Of a stretch of DNA of 64,000 bases, positions 33,345 through 42,359 are shown one piece after another. A program made the translations under genes and the position numbers. Numbering within the stretch: the first letter of the stretch is position 1; each line of letters begins with the position of its first letter. Under the pieces are notes generated by a model, which saw only the letters and a list, made by a program, of their open reading frames with translations, was not told the origin of the DNA and searched no databases. This DNA comes from Microbacterium sp. C5A9 (GTDB taxonomy: Bacteria; Actinomycetota; Actinomycetes; Actinomycetales; Microbacteriaceae): assembly GCF_022627955.1 (NCBI RefSeq), contig NZ_JABXGD010000001.1:372001-436000 (forward strand). The letters are read 5' to 3'.

Positions 33345-35231
33345 TCAGTCCATCTCGAAGAATGGAACGCCAGCAGCTTCGAGCTCGTCGTAGAGTGCAC
33401 GAATCTTCCACGGAGTGGCCCCGTCGTCGGAGCGGGTGAAGATCACGCGCTCGGCAGCTCGGGACACACCGACGAAGAAGGTCATCGTCGCCTCGATGGA
33501 GTCCTTTGTGTACGCCCACCACTGTTCATCGTCTAGGCCAACGATGAACACCGTGTGGTACTCCAGACCTTTGCTGCGGTGGATCGTCATGAGAGGGATC
33601 GCGCCATCATCCATGAACGTGTCAGCCACGTCGGCCCAGTTGGCGGTCGTTTTCAATGCCCATTCGAGCCGGAGACCGACGGCAGTGAGCTTGGTCTTAG
33701 CCTCATCGACGTTCTCAGCCAGCTTCCGACCGTTTCCGAGGAGCTCAAGACTAAGGAAGCTCGTGAAGCGGTCAAGAGTGCCGGCTGCGATCTCTGTTGC
33801 CGCCGTGCTTGCGGGCAGCGCCGTCTTTGTCTCCGAGAACCATCCGCGCAGGTCGGTGAGATAGTCGGAGAGCTGGTCCTCCCACGTCTCGCCAAGCGAA
33901 GCAGCGGGTAGGAGGGCTCGGAGGGTGGATGCGGTTCGCAACCACGCGTCAGGCTCGCCTCCTCTCGATGCGGCGAGCCGCAATGTGTCGATGAACAGCC
34001 GAGTGAGGTCGTCTCCGAGGAGGTCCTGCAGGCGGATTTTGTTGATGTCTGTGTCATCGTTGCGAACCCGGAGGTCCCGCTTCGTGAAGGCCTCCCGAAT
34101 GCGGGGCTCGATGTCGGCAACCTGTTGGCGAGCAAGGATGGCGTAATCGGACGCCAGTCGGCCGGATTCGTCGATGTCGTCGCGCACCCAGTCGGCGATC
34201 TTCGCCGCCTCGGTGTCGGGGTCTGGGAACGACCAGACCTGTGCGGCAGAGTCTCCAGTCTTCGATATCACCTTCGACGCCTGTTTTGCGGCGTCGGGGG
34301 ACAACAGCTTCGCGAAGCGGTGCTGCAAGTCGACGAGCGCCGGGGAGGAACGGTAGTTGGATGTGAGCGCGAAAGTCTCCGCCCGGAAGTCGTTCTCAAA
34401 CTCTTTGAATGCGTCGCTGAGCGCACCCGCCCAGCCCATGATGCGCTGATTCCGGTCGCCAACTGCGGTGACCTGGGCGTCTGTACCCGCGAACACCTCA
34501 CGCAGGAACGAATACTGCGCGAAGGTGGTGTCCTGGAACTCGTCGACGAATACGTACGGGTACGTCACTGCCAGTGCGCGTCTGAGGTGGGGGCTGGTCC
34601 GGATGATGAGGTCCGCGAGACGGTTCAGCATCACGAAATCCACGGTCGGCAGTTTCCTGTCGAGGTAACGGTACGACCACCATTCCTTGACGGCGAAAGC
34701 CTCGGCTGTTGTCGGTGTGAGCAGGTCGTCGTTCAGCGGTGCGGAACCGACATGCTTGGCGAGGAAGTCGTCCGCCTTGATGGCGTATACACCTGAGCGG
34801 AAGGCCGCGGGCGCAGAGGCTGCGACATCAGTAAGGAAGTCTTTGATGTCCCTGTTGCTCGCGAATTCGATGCGGTAATTTGCGAACGCCCACTCGACTG
34901 GCAGCACATTGGAGAACCGGTCGACAATCATCTTCGTGAATGCGTCAAACGTCATCGACACAAACCGGGAAGCGTGGTCAGGAAGCCGCTCCCGAACACG
35001 GTCACGTAGGTTCGTCGCAGCGGACCGCTTGAACGAGATCGCGAGGATCTGCTGCGGATGCGCGCACAGGCCCGTTTCGAGGAGGTAGCTGGCGCGTTGC
35101 GCGAGAAACTCTGACTTGCCCGCTCCGGGGCCAGCGGCCACAGACGCGGTTTCCGACTTCAGCGCCTCCCAGGCGGCCTCCTCGAGGTCATCGATGCCGT
35201 GTGGCCGCCAATCGGCTTCAGGGGTGCTCAT
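33345..35231 (-). CDS. gajB: Gabija-like GajB: UvrD/Rep-type SF1 helicase
   Basis: A 628-residue superfamily 1A helicase. Walker A is AAGPGAGKSEF, Walker B VFVDEFQDTT, motif III/IV near AVGDRNQRIMGWAG, YRSSPALVDLQ, motif V MTIHRSKGLEYHTVFI and motif VI VGVSRAAERV. Its start overlaps the GajA stop by four bases. In Gabija, GajB senses nucleic acid states and works with the GajA nuclease against phage. It is longer than the roughly 500 residues of the type example, so this may be a divergent subtype. Confidence 0.85.
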   Translation of the reverse strand: MSTPEADWRPHGIDDLEEAAWEALKSETASVAAGPGAGKSEFLAQRASYLLETGLCAHPQQILAISFKRSAATNLRDRVRERLPDHASRFVSMTFDAFTKMIVDRFSNVLPVEWAFANYRIEFASNRDIKDFLTDVAASAPAAFRSGVYAIKADDFLAKHVGSAPLNDDLLTPTTAEAFAVKEWWSYRYLDRKLPTVDFVMLNRLADLIIRTSPHLRRALAVTYPYVFVDEFQDTTFAQYSFLREVFAGTDAQVTAVGDRNQRIMGWAGALSDAFKEFENDFRAETFALTSNYRSSPALVDLQHRFAKLLSPDAAKQASKVISKTGDSAAQVWSFPDPDTEAAKIADWVRDDIDESGRLASDYAILARQQVADIEPRIREAFTKRDLRVRNDDTDINKIRLQDLLGDDLTRLFIDTLRLAASRGGEPDAWLRTASTLRALLPAASLGETWEDQLSDYLTDLRGWFSETKTALPASTAATEIAAGTLDRFTSFLSLELLGNGRKLAENVDEAKTKLTAVGLRLEWALKTTANWADVADTFMDDGAIPLMTIHRSKGLEYHTVFIVGLDDEQWWAYTKDSIEATMTFFVGVSRAAERVIFTRSDDGATPWKIRALYDELEAAGVPFFEMD

Positions 35232-37159
35232 AGGTCACCGATCTCCTTCCCGATGACGGTGATGAGCGACTTCAGTCCACCGTCGATGGCCTTGAGCTTC
35301 GACTTCGGGATGCTCGCCATTGCACGTACGTGCGTGCTGGGTTTCGACTGTGATAGGAACAGGTAGCGGTACCACCGCAACTCCGTCTTCTTGGCGTCGG
35401 AGTCCCAGAAGGTCATCTCGGGTCGCACATCCGCGGCGCCGAGCACAGAGTTGCGTGCGTCATGTGTTGATGGGCCACGCCCACCGTTCTTGACGCGGTA
35501 GTACGTCGGGAACTTTGCAGACAACGTCATGTCCAAGTCCAGCGGCGCAGAGAAGAAGACGTACCAGCTGCGAAGGTGCTTCATCCACTCATCCAGCCGC
35601 GCCTGGGTGAGATCTTTCAGGTCTGCAACGCTCGTCGCTTGGCCGGGCGCACCATCGAACGGGTCGTAGCCTTCGTCGAGAAGATTGTTGACGACGTCCT
35701 TGATGCGGTCCTCCCCGCCGCCAGCCCGCCCGTAGTCGAGGTCGAGCAGGGTCGCGTAAGGAATCTCCAAGCCTTCCAGCAGCCGCCAGAAGTACAGTGT
35801 GTGCCGGCCGCCGAGAGGGATGATGGACACGAAGGACTGGTCAATGTGGATTCCACGCGCAGCGGCGAGGATCGGGAGCACGACCTCCTCTGAATCCCCC
35901 TCGCCGAGGACGACAAACTTCGCGAAGTAAAGCTCTGGGTACGCGCGGACAGCTTGGCGGATGTACTTACCCTCCTCGGTCCCTCTTGGGGGGAGAGGGA
36001 CCTTTCGCACAACCGTGGTCAGCGTCTTTTCGTCAAGCCGGAAGTGTCGGATCCTCTCCGGCGCAATCCGGCTCACCACGCTGGAGGAGTGGCTGGAAAT
36101 CACTGCTTGCGCTCGTCCTCCCTTGGCAACTGCGAGGAGTTGTCGCACGACTCGAGAGAGGAAGAACGGGGAGAGGTTGTTCTCCGGTTCTTCCAGGATG
36201 AGGAGAGTGAGAACCGGTAGCGACGAGGGCTTCACATCGAAGGCATCGGCGTGAGTGCCGGCGACGATCCCCTCTTCAAGATCGAGTGATGCGGCGGTCA
36301 GCGCGATGTGCAGAAGCGAGCGCTGGCCGTCGCTGAGTTCGGCGGCGGGTCTGGAGCGACCAGTCACCGACGGCTCGAACAGCAACTCCGCGTTGGAGAC
36401 GAGAACTCGAAGCTCACGATTGATGGGCTCGAAGGTCGGTGTCGCATCCGTTTTCATGCTGTGCAGTTGCTGCCACCGTCGGGTGATGACATCGGTGACG
36501 GAAAGCACGACCTTCTCGTCTTTGAACCGTTCGGACAGTTCGGTGGCTGCTGTGGCGAGGTGCGTTCGGAAGTCGGCCGACCATTCTGCTGCCCGCCACA
36601 GCCGGCCACGAAGGAATGCCGTGACTTCACGGGCGCCATCGCGAGAGGCAGGGACGTAGATTGCCTGGATCTTCTCGCGTGCGCTCTCCTCAAACCGGGC
36701 GGATCGACTCTCGTCGTCGTCATCAAAGGTGTAGACGATTCGTCGCTCGGTTTTGATGGTTCCGTTCGCGCCGCCCTCGTCCGTCCACGTGGAGGTGACA
36801 ACGATGCGGAGTTTCAGATGCCCGTCTTCGTTTGCGGTCATGTGCCGGAAGAATTCGGGGACGGTCCGTTCGGGGTGAGCGTCGGGGTCATCGAGTTCGG
36901 GGAAGGCGAAGACCGCTTCGATTCGCAGGTCCCGTTGTGCGGGCGCCGTCGTCTCGTTCGCGGGAACGTGGAAGTCGCTCAGTCGCACCGAGCGTTGGTC
37001 GGCTACGACGCTGAAGAGTCGAAGAAGTGCTTGGTTCGCGGCGGTTTTTCCTGTGGCGTTTCCGCCGAGCAGTGCCGTGAGACGCTCACTGAAGCGGATG
37101 ACTTCGGGATCGGGGCCGAAGCTCTGAAAGTTCGTGAGCGTGAGTCTTTCCAGAAACAT
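35228..37159 (-). CDS. gajA: Gabija-like GajA: OLD-family ATPase/TOPRIM nuclease
   Basis: A 643-residue protein. The ABC-type ATPase part has Walker A GGNATGKT (32-39), the region ELSDGQRSLLHIALTAAS and Walker B LLILEEPENNLSP. The C-terminal TOPRIM nuclease has VVLGEGDSEEVVLPIL and TLLDLDYGR for the metal-binding Glu and Asp-x-Asp. It is followed by a UvrD-like helicase, the defining Gabija pair, where GajA nicks or cleaves DNA. The start has GAAAGAGG. The promoter lies in the divergent gap before 37374. Confidence 0.87.
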   Translation of the reverse strand: MFLERLTLTNFQSFGPDPEVIRFSERLTALLGGNATGKTAANQALLRLFSVVADQRSVRLSDFHVPANETTAPAQRDLRIEAVFAFPELDDPDAHPERTVPEFFRHMTANEDGHLKLRIVVTSTWTDEGGANGTIKTERRIVYTFDDDDESRSARFEESAREKIQAIYVPASRDGAREVTAFLRGRLWRAAEWSADFRTHLATAATELSERFKDEKVVLSVTDVITRRWQQLHSMKTDATPTFEPINRELRVLVSNAELLFEPSVTGRSRPAAELSDGQRSLLHIALTAASLDLEEGIVAGTHADAFDVKPSSLPVLTLLILEEPENNLSPFFLSRVVRQLLAVAKGGRAQAVISSHSSSVVSRIAPERIRHFRLDEKTLTTVVRKVPLPPRGTEEGKYIRQAVRAYPELYFAKFVVLGEGDSEEVVLPILAAARGIHIDQSFVSIIPLGGRHTLYFWRLLEGLEIPYATLLDLDYGRAGGGEDRIKDVVNNLLDEGYDPFDGAPGQATSVADLKDLTQARLDEWMKHLRSWYVFFSAPLDLDMTLSAKFPTYYRVKNGGRGPSTHDARNSVLGAADVRPEMTFWDSDAKKTELRWYRYLFLSQSKPSTHVRAMASIPKSKLKAIDGGLKSLITVIGKEIGDL

Positions 37160-37373
37160 CTTGCCTCTTTCCGCGGTGCCGTGATGGTCGCTTCATCGCC
37201 AGCGACATGTGACCCGCCATCGTCATAGGTTCAGCCTAGAGATAGGAAGAGCTCGCGTTCGAGAGAAGCCCTTCATAGGCGCAACCGTGGGCGTGTTGGT
37301 CCTCAATTCTGTAGCGGGGCCTCTTCCAAAGGAGGTTCCTCGATACCCCTGGTGTGTGTCGGAAAGGGGAACC

Positions 37374-37622
37374 ATGCAACCGTTTGAACCCGGTATCCGA
37401 GCGGCGGTTATCGCGGTTGAACCGCGACTTCCTGAGATTCGGCTGGCGCAGGAATCCCATCCTGACCAGTGGCAGGCACTGCACCTTGAGTCTTTCTGGA
37501 ACGGGGACGCCGCGCTTGTGCTGCTGAAGCCGCAAAACGTCCGTCCCACCGATATGACGGTCACGGCAGATGGCGCCTTGCAGGAGCACATGGGCGGTCT
37601 CGGAGTCGTCCGCGAAACCTAA
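37374..37622 (+). CDS. Small hypothetical protein
   Basis: An 82-residue frame from ATG 37374, preceded by GGAAAGGGGAA. It is soluble, with no recognised domain. It lies divergent from gajA and convergent with the acyltransferase gene. A longer frame from 37209 has no ribosome site. Coding status is uncertain because a long opposite-strand frame also crosses this stretch. Confidence 0.4.
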   Translation: MQPFEPGIRAAVIAVEPRLPEIRLAQESHPDQWQALHLESFWNGDAALVLLKPQNVRPTDMTVTADGALQEHMGGLGVVRET

Positions 37623-37653
37623 CCGATGCTCGATTTTGCTGGCTGCGTCGGGG

Positions 37654-38721
37654 TCATTCGGTCTCCGCCAGCGTGACCCAGTCGTGCTCCGATTCGGCTG
37701 GAGACCCGTCGAGAACGTCGATACGTGATGCTCGTGGGTCCATTCGCACAGTTGCGAGAGTGCGAACCCGCTGGCCGAACGAGGCTCCTGGATCCGCGCG
37801 GCACGACAATTTCGGCTCACCCGGGTCTGAATGCAGGAACGATGGGAGATCGTCAATGGTGGTAGGTCTACGCCACGACCGTGTCCGCTGACAGAGCAGA
37901 TCCTGTCGCTCGTAGCTGTCGTCGCCGAACCGTCCGCGCCGTTCACCGCCTTGCAGCTCAGCACTCAAGTAGTGATTGGTGTGCACGACGACATCATGCT
38001 CATCGGCAGGAACGACCCTCACCCCGTTCGGGCTGAGCTCCACAGCGCACGCAGTGTGAGAGTCGATGACGGTCAGGTTGCTGGAGCTCGCTAGAGGGGC
38101 ACTCTGAAGTAGGTCGATGGCATCGAACACCGACGCGGCGTTATCAAGCACACTCGCAATGAGTACATGGATTGGGACTCCGGAGGTGTGGTCGTCGACG
38201 CTGGAGAGGATGTTGAGGAACACACCGACGCCTGCGCTGTTCATCCCGATCTTCGCAAGAATGCCGTGTTCGCTGACTCCACGGTGGGAGAGTCGTCCGC
38301 CGAACACTGTCTGCGTGTGCCAGTACGCGCTCAGTTCGTCTTGCCAGTCCCACGTTTGGATCCCCAGCACGCGGTGCTCGTCGGCGAATGCAAGCGTGCT
38401 GCATTCGCCGCCGAACGTTACGCCTTGCTCTTGGGACATCAACAGCTCGGTGCGGGCGTTCAGTGCTGTGATCTTCCATGGGTCGAGCTCCGCGGCCGAT
38501 GCGATGCCTTCAATCTCTTCGGCGTATCGCCGGTCCCACGACCTGACAGTCTGTAGTGCGGCCTCGGCATGCTCTCGCACCTCGGATTCTTTCATCCCGC
38601 CGAGCGCGAAGAGGTCCAAGTACTGGGTAAGCATGTCGGGAAGGGCAGAAGACACTACTCGACCACGTTGAAGTCCTCGCGAACGGGGATTGGATGAGGT
38701 GACAGTGACGTGCTGGCGCAT
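37654..38721 (-). CDS. C45-family autoprocessing acyltransferase/amidohydrolase
   Basis: A 355-residue member of the Ntn-type penicillin acyltransferase (C45) family. The expected new N-terminal nucleophile is Cys107 in GGECSTLAF, with the typical VLGIQTWDWQ just after and the GMNSAGVGVFLN loop later. The precursor would cleave itself before Cys107. Bacterial relatives hydrolyse or transfer acyl groups on amides or peptides. It is 12 bp downstream of an MHS-family transporter on the same strand, so uptake and processing of one substrate are likely linked. Confidence 0.8.
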   Translation of the reverse strand: MRQHVTVTSSNPRSRGLQRGRVVSSALPDMLTQYLDLFALGGMKESEVREHAEAALQTVRSWDRRYAEEIEGIASAAELDPWKITALNARTELLMSQEQGVTFGGECSTLAFADEHRVLGIQTWDWQDELSAYWHTQTVFGGRLSHRGVSEHGILAKIGMNSAGVGVFLNILSSVDDHTSGVPIHVLIASVLDNAASVFDAIDLLQSAPLASSSNLTVIDSHTACAVELSPNGVRVVPADEHDVVVHTNHYLSAELQGGERRGRFGDDSYERQDLLCQRTRSWRRPTTIDDLPSFLHSDPGEPKLSCRADPGASFGQRVRTLATVRMDPRASRIDVLDGSPAESEHDWVTLAETE

Positions 38722-38733
38722 GGGGGTCCCCTC

Positions 38734-40059
38734 TCAGGCCGTTGTGGGGTAAGTACTGGCGACCTCAGCGGAAGGTGCGCTCGCAGTGTCACGCCGTGCA
38801 ATGACTCGCCCCAACAAGACGCATCCCGTCAGGGTCGCGATGAGGAGGGCCGCGTAGAACACCGCGACCGCCCAGGGATTGTTGCCGCTGGCGTTCAACA
38901 CCCACTGAGCGATGAATGCCGTTGGCCCGCCGATGAGTGATGAACACAGTTGGTAGGAGAGGGAGATGCCGGAGTATCTGATCTGCGGAGGGAACGCGTA
39001 TGCAAGAAAGCTGGCGAGGACGGCGAAGTAGGAGCAGATGCTCCCGAACGAAAGCCACAGGGTGAGAGTGATGAAGAGGAGATTCCCACTCGTGATTGCA
39101 GCGAAGTAGGGGACGATGAGCAGGATCCCGACGCCAAGGCCGACCGCCATGACCCTCGTACGTCCGAAACGCTGCGCCGCGTGACCAGCGAGGAGCTGCG
39201 TGAAGAACTGCACCACCGAAGCCCCGACAAGAACATTGAGGATCACCTGCCGGTCGAACCCAAGCGGCCCCGTCGCCCACGCGAGAAGGAACGTATTGGT
39301 GAAGTAGGCGTTTGCGATTGCCATGATGGAGGCGAGGATCGCGAGGATGAGGATCAGCGGAGCCTGAGTGAACACACGGATGGCTGGTGCCCGTTCAGTA
39401 GCGCCTGCCTGCTTCGTCTCCAGGAACTCTTCCGATTCCGTCACGCGCAAACGGAGGACGATGCCCACCACGACGAGTACAACCGAGAAGAGGAACGGCA
39501 AGCGCCATCCCCAGGCGAAGAAGTCCTCATCGGGGAGCATCCCAACGAGGAGGAAGGACCCCGTCGCCAAAAGCGATCCGACGGGAGAGCCCTGCTGCAC
39601 CCAGGCTCCAGCGACGGTCTTGCGCTTCACGTCGGCGTGCTCAGTTGCGATGAGGACGGCTCCGCCCCACTCGCCTCCAACGGCGAGTCCTTGGGCCGCA
39701 CGCAGAAGCACGAGCAGGATCGGGGCGAGGAGACCCACCTGCGCGTAGGTCGGAAGCAATCCGATGAGAGTGGTAGAGACACCCATCAGAAGCAGGGTGG
39801 CAAGGAGCACGTTCTTACGGCCGAACTTGTCGCCGAAATGCCCAAAGACGAACGCGCCGAGTGGGCGGGTGAGGAATCCGACCCAGAGCGTCGCGAATGA
39901 CGCTAATAGTCCGGTGCCCGCGTCGACGTCCGGGAAGAACACGGGGCCGAAGACGAGTGCCGCCGCCGTGCCGAAGACGAAGAAGTCAAACCATTCCAGT
40001 GAGTTGCCTATGAACGCCCCGATAAGCGCGGTGCGCTCCTTCGATGATGTCTTTGCCAT
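38734..40059 (-). CDS. MHS-family (metabolite:H+ symporter) MFS transporter
   Basis: A 441-residue MFS carrier. The opening GAFIGNSLEWFDFFVFGTAAAL is characteristic of the MHS family (ProP, shikimate, KgtP), followed by RPLGAFVFGHFGDKFGRKN. About twelve helices are present. It is in a leftward operon with the C45 acyltransferase, divergent from a LysR gene that probably controls it. The substrate is likely a carboxylate or betaine-like metabolite. Confidence 0.88.
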   Translation of the reverse strand: MAKTSSKERTALIGAFIGNSLEWFDFFVFGTAAALVFGPVFFPDVDAGTGLLASFATLWVGFLTRPLGAFVFGHFGDKFGRKNVLLATLLLMGVSTTLIGLLPTYAQVGLLAPILLVLLRAAQGLAVGGEWGGAVLIATEHADVKRKTVAGAWVQQGSPVGSLLATGSFLLVGMLPDEDFFAWGWRLPFLFSVVLVVVGIVLRLRVTESEEFLETKQAGATERAPAIRVFTQAPLILILAILASIMAIANAYFTNTFLLAWATGPLGFDRQVILNVLVGASVVQFFTQLLAGHAAQRFGRTRVMAVGLGVGILLIVPYFAAITSGNLLFITLTLWLSFGSICSYFAVLASFLAYAFPPQIRYSGISLSYQLCSSLIGGPTAFIAQWVLNASGNNPWAVAVFYAALLIATLTGCVLLGRVIARRDTASAPSAEVASTYPTTA

Positions 40060-40138
40060 TTCTTCTCATCTCCCTTGACGAGCCCTGCGGTCTAACTGGC
40101 CGCCGGTCCATCGTCATCCTTCTGAGGCGTGCCGTCTA

Positions 40139-40162
40139 ATGCCGATGTGTGTTCTTCGGCAT
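40139..40162. promoter_or_regulatory. LysR-type binding dyad
   Basis: ATGCCGA-N10-TCGGCAT is a perfect seven-base inverted repeat 12 bp upstream of the LysR start, in the divergent gap with the MHS transporter. Spacing and position are typical of a LysR recognition site. Confidence 0.6.
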
Positions 40163-40173
40163 AACCTGAGGGA

Positions 40174-41052
40174 ATGGACATCGTTGACTATCAGTGTGTA
40201 CAGGCCATCGGTCGTCATCAATCGTTGACCGCGGCTGCTCACGCCTTGCACATCACGCAGCCGGCTCTGACCAAACGGGTGCAGCGTATGGAAGCCCGCA
40301 TCGGTGCGAAGCTGTTCCATCGTCGACCAACGGGAATGCAGTTGACGGCGGCGGGGGCCACGATGCTTGAACTGAGCAGTGTGATTCTCTCCCAGGTAGA
40401 ACAGCTCAACGCGGTGATGGACGCTCGTCATGGCGGCCAGCCCAGACTCCGCGTCGCGTGCCCTTTCAGCACCGCCGAGCATGTCCTTGCTCCGTTCATT
40501 GCCCAGGCGCCTCCCGGCGTCTCCGATCTCGTGGTGATGCCGGCAGACTCCATTGACAAAGCCCTGGACAGCGAGGCTGATCTGGCCGTGTCAACTGTGA
40601 TGCCGAGCGCGGGCCGACAGTGGACTATCGTTGCGGAGATCCCCATCATGGCCCAAGCTCGAGATCTTTCTGGTTGGTCGAGATCGCCCTCTCAGTTCGA
40701 CCTCGAAGCTAGCAAGACGGAGGTCCTCCTTATCCCGCGGACAGGCGTCGGGATCGCCGTGCGGGGACAGGCGGCTCACCTTCTTCCTACCGCGGTGTTT
40801 CGTGAAGTAGTCTCAGGTTCCGTCGCGCAGGCACTTGCAGCCAGCGGCCAGGGTGTCGCTCTAGCCACCGAGTCGGTGCGTTTCGGTCTTCAAACGATGC
40901 GGGCTTGCGTCCAGGATCGGGCGCTGTCAATCGCTCTATACGCGTCCTGGGACCCAGGCCACTTCGCAGTTCGAGAGATCCGAGAGCTGGTCGACCAGCT
41001 TGCCGCATGGATGGCGGAGGATCCACCGTTCCCGATTGTCCATCGTTCATGA
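40174..41052 (+). CDS. LysR-family transcriptional regulator
   Basis: A 292-residue LysR protein. The N-terminal winged HTH is in residues 3-62 (CVQAIGRHQSLTAAAHALHITQPALTKRVQRME), followed by a short linker helix and a periplasmic-binding-like effector domain. It is divergent from the transporter-acyltransferase operon, which it probably regulates through the dyad at 40139. Confidence 0.88.
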   Translation: MDIVDYQCVQAIGRHQSLTAAAHALHITQPALTKRVQRMEARIGAKLFHRRPTGMQLTAAGATMLELSSVILSQVEQLNAVMDARHGGQPRLRVACPFSTAEHVLAPFIAQAPPGVSDLVVMPADSIDKALDSEADLAVSTVMPSAGRQWTIVAEIPIMAQARDLSGWSRSPSQFDLEASKTEVLLIPRTGVGIAVRGQAAHLLPTAVFREVVSGSVAQALAASGQGVALATESVRFGLQTMRACVQDRALSIALYASWDPGHFAVREIRELVDQLAAWMAEDPPFPIVHRS

Positions 41053-41080
41053 TGACCTGCATCGACTACTGTCGGCGTAA

Positions 41081-41632
41081 TCAGCCGAGTCGCGAGTCCG
41101 TCAGAACGAACGGCGTGATCTTCAGGTCGATGAGCTTCCGGATCTTCCATCGCTGCTTGGAGGTGATTGCGTCCTTATCGCGCACTCCGAACATCTTCAG
41201 GAGGAAGTCGTAGTCATTCCACCCATCCCCGAAGTTGTAGGCGTCGGGCGTGAACACCCCCTCCTCGTAGAGGAAGCTGAGCGCTGCGCGCGAGAAGAAG
41301 TTCGTATCCATCGTGATGGGGGAACCTGACTTCGCGGCATCTCGAACCAAAAGCAGCTTTCGGAAGACTGTGATCTGCCGGTTCAGATCCGTCCGACCGA
41401 AGTGATTGACGCACGTGCTGCCGATGGGGAACAGGGTGCGGCCGTTCGCGTCATTCGCGATTGTGTACATCCAGAGCAGGTTTGTCTGACCGCACACACA
41501 CTCGCCTTCGCTCGTTGGGTGCTCTTCGACGGAGATTACTTCCCATTCGAGCAGAGCTGTCTTCCACCGGTCCGCCACTGACGCGTCAATGACCGCGTGC
41601 CGCAAGACCTGAAAGTTCGCTGTTGTCCCCAT
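41081..41632 (-). CDS. Hypothetical protein with cysteine motifs
   Basis: A 183-residue protein from ATG 41632, preceded by GGGGGATG. ECVCGQTNLLWMY and a later STCVNHFG give four potential metal ligands (CxC...C-x-x-H), and the C-terminus is basic with SKQRWKIRKLIDLK. Similar small proteins occur in phages and mobile elements. No function can be assigned. The palindrome at 41840 lies about 210 bp upstream, so it may be co-regulated with the transposition genes. Confidence 0.55.
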   Translation of the reverse strand: MGTTANFQVLRHAVIDASVADRWKTALLEWEVISVEEHPTSEGECVCGQTNLLWMYTIANDANGRTLFPIGSTCVNHFGRTDLNRQITVFRKLLLVRDAAKSGSPITMDTNFFSRAALSFLYEEGVFTPDAYNFGDGWNDYDFLLKMFGVRDKDAITSKQRWKIRKLIDLKITPFVLTDSRLG

Positions 41633-41839
41633 ACATCCCCCTGACGCTCACGACTGTATCGCGACGGAAGGGGTGCGTACGCGAGATGCCGATTGCGCGC
41701 GCGAGGATCGGTCAGTGGGACTCGCGAGCCCTCTGTGGGAGAGCTGAAGCGCCGTCAGGACGGCTCTGGCAGGACCATCTTGGCTGGAATGGTTGCGCCG
41801 CCTAGCAGTGCCTGATTAAAATCCGCATACGACACGCCG

Positions 41840-41855
41840 GTTAGACGCGTCTAAC
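41840..41855. promoter_or_regulatory. Palindrome GTTAGACGCGTCTAAC (operator copy 1)
   Basis: A perfect 16-base palindrome in the gap between two leftward genes, sharing the half-site TTAGAC with a second palindrome at 42252. The two copies flank the small HTH gene, which probably encodes their binder. Confidence 0.65.
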
Positions 41856-41872
41856 GAGATCGGATTTTCATG

Positions 41873-42259
41873 TCACTTTTCGAGGTCCGGCCAGTGGGTG
41901 CTCTGCTGCCACTCGCGACTGCTCGCGATCCACAATCCGAGGGGCTCGCCAATCAGTTTCCGAAGCCGACTCACGTCCTCCAGCTGCATCACGACGCGTC
42001 CGTTCAGCATACGCAGCAGACGGTCGTAGGGGATGTCCACTTCGGCCGCGAGAGCCGTGATGGTGCGGATTTCCGAGGAAGGAAGGAACTCCTCGACCAC
42101 GCCATAAGCGATCCGATGCTGCAGCTGGGATGCCTCCAGGTGGGCGACTTCCTGAGGGGTCCACGACGCATCAGGCTCGAGCCAATCGGTGTGCCTACGT
42201 CGCCCGAAATCGCGAGCCGGGAGCACGTAAGAGCGCGGCGTATATCGGGGATTAGACAT
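41873..42259 (-). CDS. Small HTH regulator of the transposition module
   Basis: A 128-residue protein with an Xre-like helix-turn-helix in the C-terminal part (ITALAAEVDIPYDRLLRMLNGRVVMQLEDVSRLRKLIG). It is divergent from the tns operon. Its start codon lies inside the palindrome at 42252, and a second copy lies just past its stop, so autorepression and control of tns expression are likely. Confidence 0.65.
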   Translation of the reverse strand: MSNPRYTPRSYVLPARDFGRRRHTDWLEPDASWTPQEVAHLEASQLQHRIAYGVVEEFLPSSEIRTITALAAEVDIPYDRLLRMLNGRVVMQLEDVSRLRKLIGEPLGLWIASSREWQQSTHWPDLEK

Positions 42260-42265
42260 GTCTAA
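42252..42265. promoter_or_regulatory. Palindrome TTAGACATGTCTAA (operator copy 2)
   Basis: A perfect 14-base palindrome that covers the start codon of the HTH gene and lies 95 bp upstream of tnsA. Half-sites are identical to those of the copy at 41840. Confidence 0.65.
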
Positions 42266-42359
42266 CAGCGTAGTCGGAGCTTTTGACTTACTTGTCTACT
42301 TCGCCGTAAGCGGCGAGGTAGCCCGGTAGGGTCGTCACCGCGACGGAAATGGAGCTCAG

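Noticed and set aside
37236..37964. Long leftward open frame (242 residues) antisense to the small gene at 37374.
   Set aside because: It overlaps the C45 acyltransferase gene in another frame, has no domain, and has the composition of a shadow frame.
41037..41047. TGTCCATCGTT near the LysR 3' end resembles TGTCAATCGTC read inwards from 48657, with 5-base flanks CCGAT and TCGAT, suggesting Tn7-like ends.
   Set aside because: The match is only 9 of 11 bases and the flanks are not identical. It would place the left end inside the LysR coding sequence, which is otherwise of normal length, and no further TnsB-like repeats were seen at either place.
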